A stretch of 38,972 nucleotides of DNA from Candidatus Mailhella excrementigallinarum (GTDB lineage Bacteria; Desulfobacterota; Desulfovibrionia; Desulfovibrionales; Desulfovibrionaceae), in contig CALUUZ010000027.1 in assembly GCA_944324075.1 (NCBI GenBank), forward strand, positions 1 to 38,972. The letters run 5' to 3'. Both the position numbers and the translations under genes were made by a program. Of this stretch, positions 8,305-16,157 are shown piece after piece. Every line of letters starts with the position of its first letter. Position 1 is the stretch's first letter. The notes under the pieces were generated by a model. It was not told where the DNA came from. It saw only the letters and a list, made by a program, of their open reading frames with translations, and did not search any database.

Positions 8305-8601
8305 TCAGTCCGCCTCCATCATTTCCAGATCGCTCCACGTCATTTCCTCTGTGCAGACCGCCTCCATCATGGCCAGACATTTGTCCATGCGGGACTGGAG
8401 ATGCCGTTCGCTGTTGCTGATGGAAACAACCTTGAGGCGCAGGCGGACAAGGGAATCTTCCGTGCCCGCTTCGGCTATGGCCACGTTGAAGGTATTGCGC
8501 ACCTTCTGCTTGAGACTGTTGGCCACACGCCGTTTCCCCTTGAGGGAATCGTTGCCGTATAGGGCGTATTCCACCGTCAGCACGCCGATGATCATGGGCA
8601 C
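8305..8601 (-). CDS. DUF503 family protein (YlxP-like)
   Basis: A 98-residue cytoplasmic protein matching DUF503/YlxP, a small alpha-beta protein usually encoded between infB and rbfA. The recognisable start is MIIGVLTVEYAL, followed by the basic segment SLKGKRRVANSLKQKVRN. Two starts are possible, GTG at 8601 and ATG at 8595. GGAGG lies 6 bases from the GTG and 12 from the ATG, so GTG is preferred. The gene starts 15 bases after the argJ stop, and NrnA follows 41 bases later. A role in ribosome maturation is suggested only by its usual neighbours. Confidence 0.85.
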   Translation of the reverse strand: MPMIIGVLTVEYALYGNDSLKGKRRVANSLKQKVRNTFNVAIAEAGTEDSLVRLRLKVVSISNSERHLQSRMDKCLAMMEAVCTEEMTWSDLEMMEAD

Positions 8602-8616
8602 GGGGAGCCTCCGGAA

Positions 8617-9804
8617 TCAGGAACGATAGTCCGCGTTCAGGGATACATAGGCATGGGAAAGGTCGGAGGCAAGCAGGCGGGCCGCGCCCGGGCCGTCGCC
8701 AAGGCTGATGTCCAGCGTCACGTCCGTGCCGTCCAGCGGTTCCCGCAGCAGCGCGTCAAAGTCTTCCGTGGTGGGGCGGCCATCGTGGAAGAGCGTCACT
8801 CCGCACAGGGTCACGCGCAGCCTGTCCGGATCGAAGGTTGCTCCCGAGCGCCCGGCGGCGGCCACAATGCGGCCCCAGTTCGGATCCCTGCCGAACATGG
8901 CGGTTTTCACCAGTTGGGAATGCCCCACGGTTCGGGCTACCCGTTCGGCGTCGGCGTCACTGGCCGCGCCGGTCACGCTGATGTGCATGACCTTGGTTGC
9001 CCCTTCGCCGTCCTTGACCAGCATGTAGGCCAGATCCCCGAGAATGTCGGTCAGCGCCTCTTCCAGCAGGGGCAGTTCCCCTTCCGTTACCCTGATGCCG
9101 GACGCACCGTTGGCCAGCCCGAACAGGGAATCATTGGTGGAGGTGTCACCGTCTACGGAAACGCGGTTGAAGGTGGCATCGGCCGCGCGGCGGAACATGC
9201 TGCGCCAGGCGGCGGCATCCACATCGGCATCGCACAGAACCAGGGAAATCATGGTTGCCATATTGGGGCAGATCATGCCCGCCCCCTTGGCCACTCCGGC
9301 CAGACGCACCGTGCCGCCGTCCAGGGCAAGCTCGGCTTCCGCCAGCTTGGGGAAGGCGTCCGTGGTCATGATAGCCCGGGCGAAGCGTTCCAGATCCGCA
9401 TGTCCGAGCGATGCCGCGAGATCCGGCATGGCCGCGCGCCACTTGTCCATATCCATCAACGCGCCGATGACTCCGGTGGAGGCGGGCAAAAGGGAACCGG
9501 CGTCCACTCCGGCGGCCTTTGCCGCCATATCCAGCGTTTCGCGGCAGTGGGCAAGACCTTCCTCTCCGGTACAGGCATTGGCCTGGCCGGAATTAATCAG
9601 AATCCCGCGTATCCCTTCGGGCGCGCGGGCGAGATTCTCCTGCGCGACCAGCACGGGCGCGGCCCGGAACAGGTTGGTGGTGAACACGCCGGCGGCCGCG
9701 GCAGGCCGTTCGCTGATCACCAGTGCCAGATCGTCACGGGTTTTGCCCTTGCCGCGAAAATCCGCCGCAGCGGCGGCCAGTCTGAACCCCTGGGGAAGCG
9801 CCAT
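8617..9804 (-). CDS. argJ: Bifunctional ornithine acetyltransferase / N-acetylglutamate synthase ArgJ
   Basis: A 395-residue enzyme of arginine biosynthesis that transfers the acetyl group of N-acetylornithine to glutamate; in many species it also uses acetyl-CoA. The precursor self-cleaves before the threonine of the KGAGMICPNMATMI motif, here Ala183-Thr184, which becomes the nucleophile. The oxyanion-hole motif STGVIG is at residues 109-114, and the other family motif INSGQANACTG is at 70-80. The length is normal. It appears to be the first gene of an argJ-DUF503-nrnA-arsR operon and is divergent from lepB. Confidence 0.95.
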   Translation of the reverse strand: MALPQGFRLAAAAADFRGKGKTRDDLALVISERPAAAAGVFTTNLFRAAPVLVAQENLARAPEGIRGILINSGQANACTGEEGLAHCRETLDMAAKAAGVDAGSLLPASTGVIGALMDMDKWRAAMPDLAASLGHADLERFARAIMTTDAFPKLAEAELALDGGTVRLAGVAKGAGMICPNMATMISLVLCDADVDAAAWRSMFRRAADATFNRVSVDGDTSTNDSLFGLANGASGIRVTEGELPLLEEALTDILGDLAYMLVKDGEGATKVMHISVTGAASDADAERVARTVGHSQLVKTAMFGRDPNWGRIVAAAGRSGATFDPDRLRVTLCGVTLFHDGRPTTEDFDALLREPLDGTDVTLDISLGDGPGAARLLASDLSHAYVSLNADYRS

Positions 9805-10113
9805 AATTCACCTCGAAAAAAAAGCTGCGTCAGAGCAGAAAGCGAGATCTCCCGGTGGGGAGCGGACTGCTCCGCGCTCGTCTCTTTTCCTGCCACACTT
9901 GTCCGTCCTGCGCAAGAAAGGCCACGATTCGCCCCGGGCGGACAGGAGAAGAGGACATGCCTGCCGCATAACGTCCGTGCAGGACGCGCAGGGCATCGGA
10001 ATACGGGCATTTCCGGCCGCATTGCGCGAGGGGAAACAACCTGATATATTAACCGCTTCACTTTCACACTCTTACACGCAGCGGGGTCGTCCGGGCCTCC
10101 TCCGCATATTGTC
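9805..10113. other. Divergent intergenic region between argJ and lepB
   Basis: About 300 bases without a gene, containing the promoters of argJ (-) and lepB (+). The lepB promoter is listed separately. I see no repeat or clear operator. Confidence 0.5.
10022..10050 (+). promoter_or_regulatory. Probable sigma-70 promoter of lepB
   Basis: TTGCGC (10022-10027), a 17-base spacer and TATATT (10045-10050) lie about 65 bases upstream of the lepB start. Spacing is optimal and the match is moderate. Confidence 0.5.
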
Positions 10114-10722
10114 ATGAAAAGCAAATCCGAAGATTCCAGGTCGTCCATAGTCGACTTCATCGAGGCGCTGGCCGTCGCGCTGATACTCGCGCTCGCCATC
10201 AGGGCCTTTCTGTTTCAGGCATTTACCATTCCCTCCGGCTCCATGCTGAACACCATCCAGATTGGTGACTATCTGCTGGTGAACAAGTTCCTTTACGGGG
10301 TGAAGATTCCGTTCACGGACAAATACCTGTTCCGGGGCAGGGACCCGCAGCGCGGAGATATTATAGTCTTCAAGTTCCCCGGCGATGAAAGCGTGGACTA
10401 CATCAAGCGTATCGTGGGCGTGCCCGGCGACGTGATTGAAGTGAAGAACAAGCAGTTGTACCGCAACGGCGAACCCGTGCAGGAGAGCTACATCCGTCAT
10501 ACGCACCCGGATTTCATCGGGCGCCTGGACAATATCGGGCCGGTCACCGTGCCGGAGGATGAATATTTCGTGATGGGCGACAACCGCGACAATTCCGAAG
10601 ATTCCCGCGCCTGGGGCACCGTGAGGCGGGAAAAGATCCACGGCAAGGCCTGGCGCATCTACTGGTCGTGGGAGAAGGGCAGCGGCCCGCGCTGGAGCAG
10701 GCTCGGGCATCTGGTGGAGTAA
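10114..10722 (+). CDS. lepB: Signal peptidase I
   Basis: A 202-residue type I signal peptidase that removes signal peptides from exported proteins at the outer face of the inner membrane. A single N-terminal transmembrane helix (residues 14-36) is followed by box B PSGSM with the catalytic Ser43. The Lys general base is K98 in YIKRIVGVPGD, and the conserved MGDNRDNSEDSR box lies near 152-163. It is a compact version without the large second membrane segment of the E. coli enzyme. No clear Shine-Dalgarno sequence precedes the ATG, so the start rests on homology. Confidence 0.95.
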   Translation: MKSKSEDSRSSIVDFIEALAVALILALAIRAFLFQAFTIPSGSMLNTIQIGDYLLVNKFLYGVKIPFTDKYLFRGRDPQRGDIIVFKFPGDESVDYIKRIVGVPGDVIEVKNKQLYRNGEPVQESYIRHTHPDFIGRLDNIGPVTVPEDEYFVMGDNRDNSEDSRAWGTVRREKIHGKAWRIYWSWEKGSGPRWSRLGHLVE

Positions 10723-10754
10723 ATCAGAGTTCCGCGGCGCAGAGCGGCAGGCCC

Positions 10755-10771
10755 GGAAAACCGTGTTTTCC
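10755..10771 (+). terminator. Weak hairpin downstream of lepB
   Basis: GGAAAAC-CGT-GTTTTCC forms a 7-bp perfect stem about 30 bases after the lepB stop. There is no T-run, so it is only a candidate. The rest of the 10723-11015 gap shows nothing I can assign. Confidence 0.35.
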
Positions 10772-11015
10772 TGACCTGTTGCATGGAAGAGAAGTCAGAA
10801 AACATTGCAGCATGGAGTGCTGCGCATCGAATTCCGGGCCTCCCTTTTTCCTTCCGCTCTCCCGGCGGGGACAAGGGAGGCCGCGTTATCTGAGGCGCGG
10901 GGCATTGCGTATCGTTCTATTGAACACAACAACATGGGATGGTTCACGCCCAGCCCTCCTGCGTCCCCCTTGTCAATCCCCTTCGGAACACCCCTTTTAT
11001 GTTTCGATGCCCAAT

Positions 11016-12695
11016 CTATTGCGAGCCGGCAATCCCGCTTTCTCCGTCAAACAGCCTCTTTTCAAGCTCGCGTGAAAAATGATCCAGCCCCGCGCCAGTG
11101 AGAGCCGAAACCGGCAGAGCGTCCGGAAAGGCAGCCAGCAGCGCGGCGCGGGTATCCGCGTCCGCAGCGTCCCACTTGTTGAGTATCAGCAGACGGGGAA
11201 TGCCGGAAAGATCAAGGTCGGCCAGAATGCTTTCCACAGATTCCATCTGACGGTCAAACTCAGGGTGGGAGGCGTCCGCCACATGCAGCAGCAGAGAGGC
11301 GGATTCCAGTTCCTCCAGCGTGGCGCGAAAGGCTTCCACAAGTTCTTTCGGCAGATTGCGGATGAATCCCACGGTATCGGCCAGCACCAGCTCGCGCTCC
11401 CTTGGAAAGCGCAGACGGCGGGTGGTAGGGTCCAGCGTGGCGAAGAGCCTGTTTTCCGAAAGAACGTCCGAGCGGGTCAGCGCGTTGAGCAGGGTGGATT
11501 TGCCCGCGTTGGTATAACCCACCAGCGCGGCTGCGGGCAGACCCTGGCGTTCGCGGCGGGCGCGGGTGTTGGCCCGCTGACGGCGCAGATTGTCCAGTTC
11601 CTTGCGGATGCGGGTCATGCGCTCCCGGATGCGGCGGCGGTCTGTTTCCAGTTTTGTTTCACCGGGACCGCGTCCGCCTATGCCGCCCATGAGACGGTCC
11701 ATGGCCCGGCTTTTGCCCGCGTTGCGCCCGGCCAGACGCGGCAGGGTGTACTTGAGCTGGGCCAGTTCCACCTGGAGCTTGCCCGCCCGCGTGGTGGCGT
11801 GCTGGGCGAAAATGTCGAGGATGATCTGGGTGCGGTCCAGTACCTTGCGTTCGGTGAGTTCCGTAAGGTTGTGCAGTTGGGCGGGGGCCAGCTCGCCGTC
11901 AAACACCACCAGGGATGCCTGACCGCGCAGGGCGAGCACTTCCAGCTCGGCCAGCTTGGTCTGGCCGAGTATCTGGCGCGGGTTGACTCCGGCCACGCGC
12001 TGGATCAGCCGCCCTGTCACTTCCACTCCGGCGGTGCGGGCCAGTTCGGCCAGCTCGTCGAGAAAGGCTTCCTGCACCGGACGCGGCGCGGACGAAACGG
12101 ATACCAGCACTGCGCGGGTGCCGCCGGACGCCGTGCTTGCGCCGTCGCGCAGACGGCTCCATTCTTCTTCCAGAGCTTCGGCTTCGGCGGCGAAGTCGGT
12201 TTCCACCCGATCCCACGGCACAAGGGGAGCCACGCGGCAGGCGTCTTCCGAGGAACCCGCCTCCGCTCCGTCTTCCAGACCGGCAGGCAGCAGATGGGCA
12301 CTCTGGAAACGCTGGGGCGCGCCGAACTCATCCACGGTCAGCACACCGATGCCGTCCAGCCGCAGAAAGAGGAGATCCATGAGGTCTTCATGGGAAAGCC
12401 CGTCCGGCGTGAGGTGGGTGTGCAGCAGGCGCAGGCCGCGCAGACGGCCTGCCCCGGTGCGGGCGCGGGGAAGTTCGGGGATGAGGATGGATGAGGCATC
12501 ACCCACGATGATGAGTTCAACCCGGCCCTGCCGGTCGATAATCAGACCAATCTGCCGGGAAAGCAGACGGGAAAGCGCGGCCAGCTCGCGGGCCTGCTCC
12601 GCGCTGTATCCGCCTGCGGGAGAATAGCGGCGCTGGCCCAGACGGGTCAGCGCCTTCATTTCACTCGGTTTGAGGCCGGATGTGCGGCCTTCCAC
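11016..12695 (-). CDS. hflX: Ribosome-associated GTPase HflX
   Basis: At 559 residues it is longer than E. coli HflX (about 430) because of an N-terminal extension of roughly 190 residues, which I associate with deltaproteobacterial homologues. The HflX domain follows (RVAGVNPRQILGQTKLAEL), with a helical linker containing GGIGGRGPGETKLETDRR. The GTPase domain has G1 GYTNAGKST near residue 390, G3 DTVGF and G4 NKWD. HflX binds the 50S subunit and can split stalled or stress-inactivated ribosomes. The GTG at 12695 has no good ribosome-binding site, and family-like residues (AIAAK) continue upstream of it, so the true start may be a few codons earlier. It lies 22 bases downstream of the IMP cyclohydrolase gene, likely in one operon. 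Confidence 0.93.
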   Translation of the reverse strand: MEGRTSGLKPSEMKALTRLGQRRYSPAGGYSAEQARELAALSRLLSRQIGLIIDRQGRVELIIVGDASSILIPELPRARTGAGRLRGLRLLHTHLTPDGLSHEDLMDLLFLRLDGIGVLTVDEFGAPQRFQSAHLLPAGLEDGAEAGSSEDACRVAPLVPWDRVETDFAAEAEALEEEWSRLRDGASTASGGTRAVLVSVSSAPRPVQEAFLDELAELARTAGVEVTGRLIQRVAGVNPRQILGQTKLAELEVLALRGQASLVVFDGELAPAQLHNLTELTERKVLDRTQIILDIFAQHATTRAGKLQVELAQLKYTLPRLAGRNAGKSRAMDRLMGGIGGRGPGETKLETDRRRIRERMTRIRKELDNLRRQRANTRARRERQGLPAAALVGYTNAGKSTLLNALTRSDVLSENRLFATLDPTTRRLRFPRERELVLADTVGFIRNLPKELVEAFRATLEELESASLLLHVADASHPEFDRQMESVESILADLDLSGIPRLLILNKWDAADADTRAALLAAFPDALPVSALTGAGLDHFSRELEKRLFDGESGIAGSQ

Positions 12696-12717
12696 TTTGG
12701 CGGCGATGGCGGAACCC

Positions 12718-13302
12718 CTATGCGCTGAGGTAGCTGGAGATCATGGCGTCGTAGCGCGAGGTGGCCGCAAAGGTCAGGGCCGCCATGCGTTTGCGGAAGG
12801 CGAGATCCACGCCGCCTGTTTCAATCCGGGCACGGGCCTCGTCATAGTACCTGGGGTCGGACACCACGAGGATGCTGTGGAAGTTCTTGGCCGAGGCGCG
12901 CAGCAGGCAGGGGCCGCCGATATCGATTTCCTCCACCATGTCGCGGAGCGGGAGTTTTTTTTCCAGTGCGGAGGCGAAGTCGTAAAGATTCACGCACACC
13001 AGATCAAAAGGTGTGATGTCGTGTTCCTTCAGTGTGGCGAGGTGTTCGGGCTTGTCCTTGTCGGCCAGGATGCCGCCGTGAATTTTGGGGTGCAGCGTCT
13101 TGACGCGGCCGCCCAGAATCTCCGGGAAGCCGGTGACGTCGCTCACCGCCGTGACGGGCAGCCCCTGTTCCTTCAGGAATTTCATGGTTCCGCCGGTAGA
13201 TACCAGTTCCACCCCCCTGTCGTGCAGGAAGCGGGCGAATTCCGCCAGGCCGTCCTTGTGGGTCACGCTCAGGAGCGCGCGCCGGATGGGCAGACGATCC
13301 AT
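12718..13302 (-). CDS. purH: IMP cyclohydrolase (N-terminal half of PurH only)
   Basis: A 194-residue protein matching only the MGS-like IMP cyclohydrolase domain of PurH, which closes FAICAR to IMP in the last step of purine synthesis. Visible family motifs are the opening RRALLSVTHKDGLAEFARFL, VELVSTGGT, GFPEILGGRVKTLHPKIHGGIL and the VNLYDF segment. The AICAR transformylase half (about 320 residues) is absent and the gene ends cleanly with TAG, so this is a split architecture, not a truncation. The formyltransferase must be encoded elsewhere. GGGGA lies about 7 bases before the ATG. Confidence 0.92.
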   Translation of the reverse strand: MDRLPIRRALLSVTHKDGLAEFARFLHDRGVELVSTGGTMKFLKEQGLPVTAVSDVTGFPEILGGRVKTLHPKIHGGILADKDKPEHLATLKEHDITPFDLVCVNLYDFASALEKKLPLRDMVEEIDIGGPCLLRASAKNFHSILVVSDPRYYDEARARIETGGVDLAFRKRMAALTFAATSRYDAMISSYLSA

Positions 13303-13505
13303 TCTCTTTCCCCTTTTTCAGCTTGTTTTGCCGCATTCCTGCCAAATTCCGGTGGAAGCGCGGCCGTTTCCCCATTGTGCCAGAGGCGGGGCAGGCTTGC
13401 AACGTGATTGTCAGGCGTGCGTTTCTCTGCGCCTTGCGGAGAAAGGAGAAACGCCGCGGCGGGAGAGGACAGGCTCTGCTTCAGGGTTGTGTTGAAAATA
13501 TCCTT

Positions 13506-13638
13506 GGAGCGTTTTGCCATTGGAAATATCTGCCAGTCAGGCCCCTGCGTTCCGGCCCGCAGGGTTCACGCCTCCATCGGAGCAGCTTCAGTCTCGCCCT
13601 GATCGACTTCGTGGAGCATTTCATAAGCGAAAAGCTCT
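13506..13638 (+). repeat. Repeat family A, copy 2 (short form)
   Basis: Begins GGAGCGTTTTGCCATTGGAA, continues ATATCTGCCAGTCAGG and CGCAGGGTTCACGCCTCC, and ends with the hairpin GAGCATTTC-ATAAGC-GAAAAGCTC at about 13618-13637. It lacks the central palindrome and the 50-80 bases after it that are present in the long form at 15947-16157. Confidence 0.75.
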
Positions 13639-13786
13639 CGCGCCTGAGGCACCGGCCACCGGCCCACGCGTTGCGGAAGACACCGGTTTGATGTTTCAAT
13701 CCACAGTCGCCCCATCCGCTGACTGCCTCCGCAGCCGACGGAGAGGGGGCGTGCGGAGTACCCCTCCCTGAAAGGAGGGGGTACGG

Positions 13787-13869
13787 AAAAGGATTTCATC
13801 GGCTTCGCCGTCTTGTCAACTTCCCCCTGAAGGGGGAGGTTTCAAACCACAAAGGAATTTTTGATGAAC
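13787..13869 (+). repeat. Repeat family B, copy 1
   Basis: Contains in order TTTCATCGGCTTCGCCGTC, TTGTCA, the hairpin TTCCCCCTGAAGGGGGA, TTTCAAACCACAAAGGAATT and TTGATGAAC. The same blocks occur in inverted orientation at 15558-15643 and partly at 28097-28153. Confidence 0.7.
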
Positions 13870-13920
13870 CAGATCGAACAGTTCGCCGGCAAGGCCGGAT
13901 GTCGGCGCGGCGGCCGTGTC

Positions 13921-13961
13921 GTCCCGCACCCCGCAGCATGACATGATGCGGAGTGCGGGAC
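13921..13961. terminator. Long hairpin downstream of the TGA-interrupted gene
   Basis: Arms of 15 bases (13921-13935 and 13947-13961, one mismatch) are extended inside by CATG-A-CATG. It lies 60 bases beyond the TAA stop of the minus-strand gene. There is no T-tract, so its role as transcript end is uncertain. Confidence 0.5.
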
Positions 13962-14020
13962 AATTTCGGATTCCTCATTGCAAAGGCTTCCGGCGGCGGG
14001 AATACCCGCCTGCGGCATTG

Positions 14021-15490
14021 TTATTTTTTCATGATCAGCCCTGCCGCGGCCTGCTCGTTTTCCATACGTCTGACAATATCGCGGGTGGCGAAGCTGCCCA
14101 CCGTGCCGCAGGAAATATTGGCCAGCAGGTCAATATGGCCGCCGGTGGAAAGCCTGGCAAGGTTGACGCTCTTGTTGCCGTCCGCATCTTCAAAATGCCA
14201 GGCGTTGATCCGGGTTCCGTCAAAGTCGTCGATCACGATCTTGAAATAGCCGTTGGGACCAACAAACACGTTGTTGGCGCTGTCCAGAACCACTTCTTCC
14301 TTGTTGGTGAGAAGGATTTCGTTCAGCTCTCCGCAGGAGGCTCAGGTGTCCGGGCGGGCCAGGAAGCGTGGATCCGAAGGCCATTCCTGCGGGTTTCCGA
14401 TTTCATAGATGTCGGTGTATATGTCGAGGAAAACCCTGCCGTTCTGTACCACCCCGCCGGGCCTGAGCATGGCCAGCTGTACGCTGATTTTTCCGTCCGG
14501 AGAGTTGAGCTGCCACTTCGCGCGGTCATGGGCGCTGCTGGGCAGATAATCCAGAACGGAGGAGTCGTCCAGTCCCCTGAAGGTTTTTTCCGTGACGCTG
14601 CCGTTTTCTTCCGTCAGACGAAGGCTCACGGCCGAAGGAGAAACAGCCAGCACGTCAACTCTGGCCCCGCCTGCTGCTGCGCTGTCTCCTGGAGCGTATG
14701 CGCCGGAAATGCGGGGCGCGGAACTCAGCCAGATGCGGGTGAGGCTGGGAGTGCCGAATTCCTTGATGCTGATCTCGTCCATGCCCGCCTTCTCGGCAAT
14801 GAGATAGGACTGCCCGCTGGGATAGGTGGAGCTGGTGAAGTAGGTATTATGCTGGAGCGGACTGGTCTTGTCCGCGGGAAGAGGGTATCTGCCTTCGGGC
14901 AGGCCCAGGCCGTCATTGTATTTGCCGGAGGAAAAATCTTTCAGCGTGGGACTGATGGCCACGGTAAAATTGGTGCCGTAATAGTTGCCCGACGCTTTCA
15001 TGATGCGCACGGTGGCCGAGTTTGCCGCGTTGCCGTAAGGGTGTCCCTTGCTCGCCGTAAACTGGAGCAGACGCGACCCGTCCTCATGCAGCTTGAGAGA
15101 CTCGCCCAGTTTCAGCTTGCGGTTTTTGACGATAATGTACTCGTACTCTTCGTTGACTACGGGCTGACGCTTGCCGAGCATGACGACATCCAGCCCTGTC
15201 ATGGTGCCGATGCTGCCCAGACGTGAGGAATAGTACAGTCCTTCCGGCGGGATGATGATTTTGCCCTTGTCAATATGGCTTTTGCGGATCACCACTCCTT
15301 CATTGATGGTGCGTTTGCCGATGTAGAGATCCAGATCATAGGATTTAAAGCCAGGCACCCTGGCGATGATCGCCGCGGAACGCGCCGGGGCCTCGCACAG
15401 AGCGGATTCCGCGCCCTGCGCGCCTGCTGGCGAAAGGGCTGTCAGAACCAGCCCTCCCGCCAGCAGGCCGAGAATATGACTTTTTTTCAT
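14021..15490 (-). CDS. Exported protein of unknown family with one in-frame TGA; candidate selenoprotein with UxxC motif
   Basis: The gene starts at ATG 15490 with GGAGGT 6 bases upstream and encodes a signal peptide (MKKSHILGLLAGGLVLTALS, cleavage near 24-27). Codon 383 is TGA (14344-14342), and the same frame stays open for another 106 codons to TAA at 14021, giving 489 residues if TGA is read as Sec. The residues around it read PDT-U-ASC-GEL, a UxxC arrangement like a redox CxxC. Only three other Cys occur (C32, C386, C461). The part after the TGA is protein-like (VFVGPNGYFKIVIDDFDG, ISCGTVGSFATRDIVRRM). SelB is encoded in this window. Alternatives are a recent nonsense mutation, or re-initiation at GTG 14293, which has AAGGA 4 bases upstream. 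I do not recognise the family, and the biochemical role is unknown. Confidence 0.6.
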
Positions 15491-15557
15491 GGAGAAACCT
15501 CCGGTTATGGGGTGAACCGGGTAAACCCGGAAAGAAACAGTATGTATGCCGTGCGGC

Positions 15558-15643
15558 TCATCAGAAATTTCTTTATGGTTTGAAATCCCTCTTCAGGGGA
15601 AAGGGACTCCTGACAGGATGGCGAAGCCGATGAATCTTTTCAT
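15558..15643 (-). repeat. Repeat family B, copy 2
   Basis: On the minus strand it reads ATTCATCGGCTTCGCCATC, CTGTCA, CCCCTGAAGAGGG, TTTCAAACCATAAAGAAATT and TCTGATGA, matching copy 1 over about 80 bases. It lies 68 bases upstream of the candidate selenoprotein gene in the same orientation. Confidence 0.7.
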
Positions 15644-15881
15644 AACGTCTCACCAGAGGAGAAGAAGTCCATGTATAAAAGTGTCGCATTCCATTTTTCT
15701 CGTCAACTATATCTTTATGCTTTTCAACATGGATGAATGGCTTCAGGATCATATGGTCAAGACACACTGCTCCGGCCACCGCGTTGATGCGGGCTCCGGT
15801 ACGGACACGGCACATGCCGCTGCAGGGACAAGCCCTTGTCTGCCGCGCTGTTGTCAGCCGCAGACGCTGAAGAGGCCCTTG

Positions 15882-15920
15882 AAAAAAACATCCCCGGAAC
15901 CGTCGCGGTTCCGGGGATGT
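15882..15920 (-). terminator. Intrinsic terminator of the RND efflux operon
   Basis: A perfect 15-bp stem (15888-15902 with 15906-15920) and a 3-base loop. Read on the minus strand it is followed by seven T residues. It is the first strong terminator after the outer-membrane-factor stop codon at 16156, from which it is separated only by a family A repeat. Confidence 0.9.
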
Positions 15921-15946
15921 ATGCATGCCGGGAAAGAGAACGTCTC

Positions 15947-16157
15947 AGAGCGTTTTGCTTTTGAACATATCTGCGGGCCGGGACTCTGTTCCCGGCCCGC
16001 AGGTTTCACGCCTCCATCGGAGCAGCCGCAATTCGCTTGCGGCTGCTCCGGTGTCGCGGCGCCCCTGGCCGTCAGCGCATGGCGCTTCACGGATAAGAAG
16101 CGGAGATGAGTCTCGCCCCGCTTGACTCCATAGAGCACTTCATGAGCGAAATCCTCT
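15947..16157 (+). repeat. Repeat family A, copy 3 (long form, best preserved)
   Basis: At 211 bases it begins AGAGCGTTTTGCTTTTGAAC and ends, inverted, as AGAGGATTTCGCTCATGAA. Inside are a palindrome around GCGGGCCGGGA / TTCCCGGCCCGC, the core GGTTTCACGCCTCC, a second palindrome GGAGCAGCCGCAATTCGC / GCTTGCGGCTGCTCC, and a block ending GTCTCGCCCCGCTTGACTCC. The right edge touches the TAG stop codon of the outer-membrane-factor gene, and the left edge lies 26 bases from the operon's terminator. Confidence 0.8.

Larger units (their letters stand above)
13303..14020. other. Long intergenic region rich in repeats and hairpins
   Basis: This 718-base gap has no credible gene. It holds a family A copy (13506-13638) and a near-perfect hairpin at 13758-13784 (GTACCCCTCC / GGAGGGGGTAC). 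It also holds a family B copy (13787-13869), a long hairpin at 13921-13961, and the small hairpin GGCGGG-AATA-CCCGCC at 13995-14010 just beyond the stop of the TGA-interrupted gene. Confidence 0.6.
15491..15946. other. Intergenic region between the candidate selenoprotein gene and repeat A copy 3
   Basis: Contains the upstream region of the TGA-interrupted gene, repeat B copy 2 and the RND operon terminator. A 17-codon reading frame at 15671 (+) has a purine-rich stretch before it but no other support. I call no gene here. Confidence 0.5.

Noticed and set aside
8617-8619. Other genes ending in TGA (argJ, DUF503, nrnA, selB, waaA, glnK, macrodomain) as further Sec candidates
   Set aside because: In each case the frame after the TGA is short, lacks protein-like character, or runs into the next gene's start or a repeat.
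8653-10044. A 463-codon plus-strand frame opposite argJ
   Set aside because: Shadow of argJ that runs into the lepB promoter region; no start signal or motif.
15593-15643. A 16-residue leader-like peptide (MKRFIGFAILSGVPFP) with GGTGAG upstream, before the TGA-interrupted gene
   Set aside because: It lies within repeat family B, and the other copy at 13787 lacks the start codon, so it is more likely part of the repeat than an attenuator peptide.
15671-15724. A 17-codon plus-strand frame with AGAGGAG upstream
   Set aside because: Too short, no recognisable features, and in a gap made up of repeats and a terminator.
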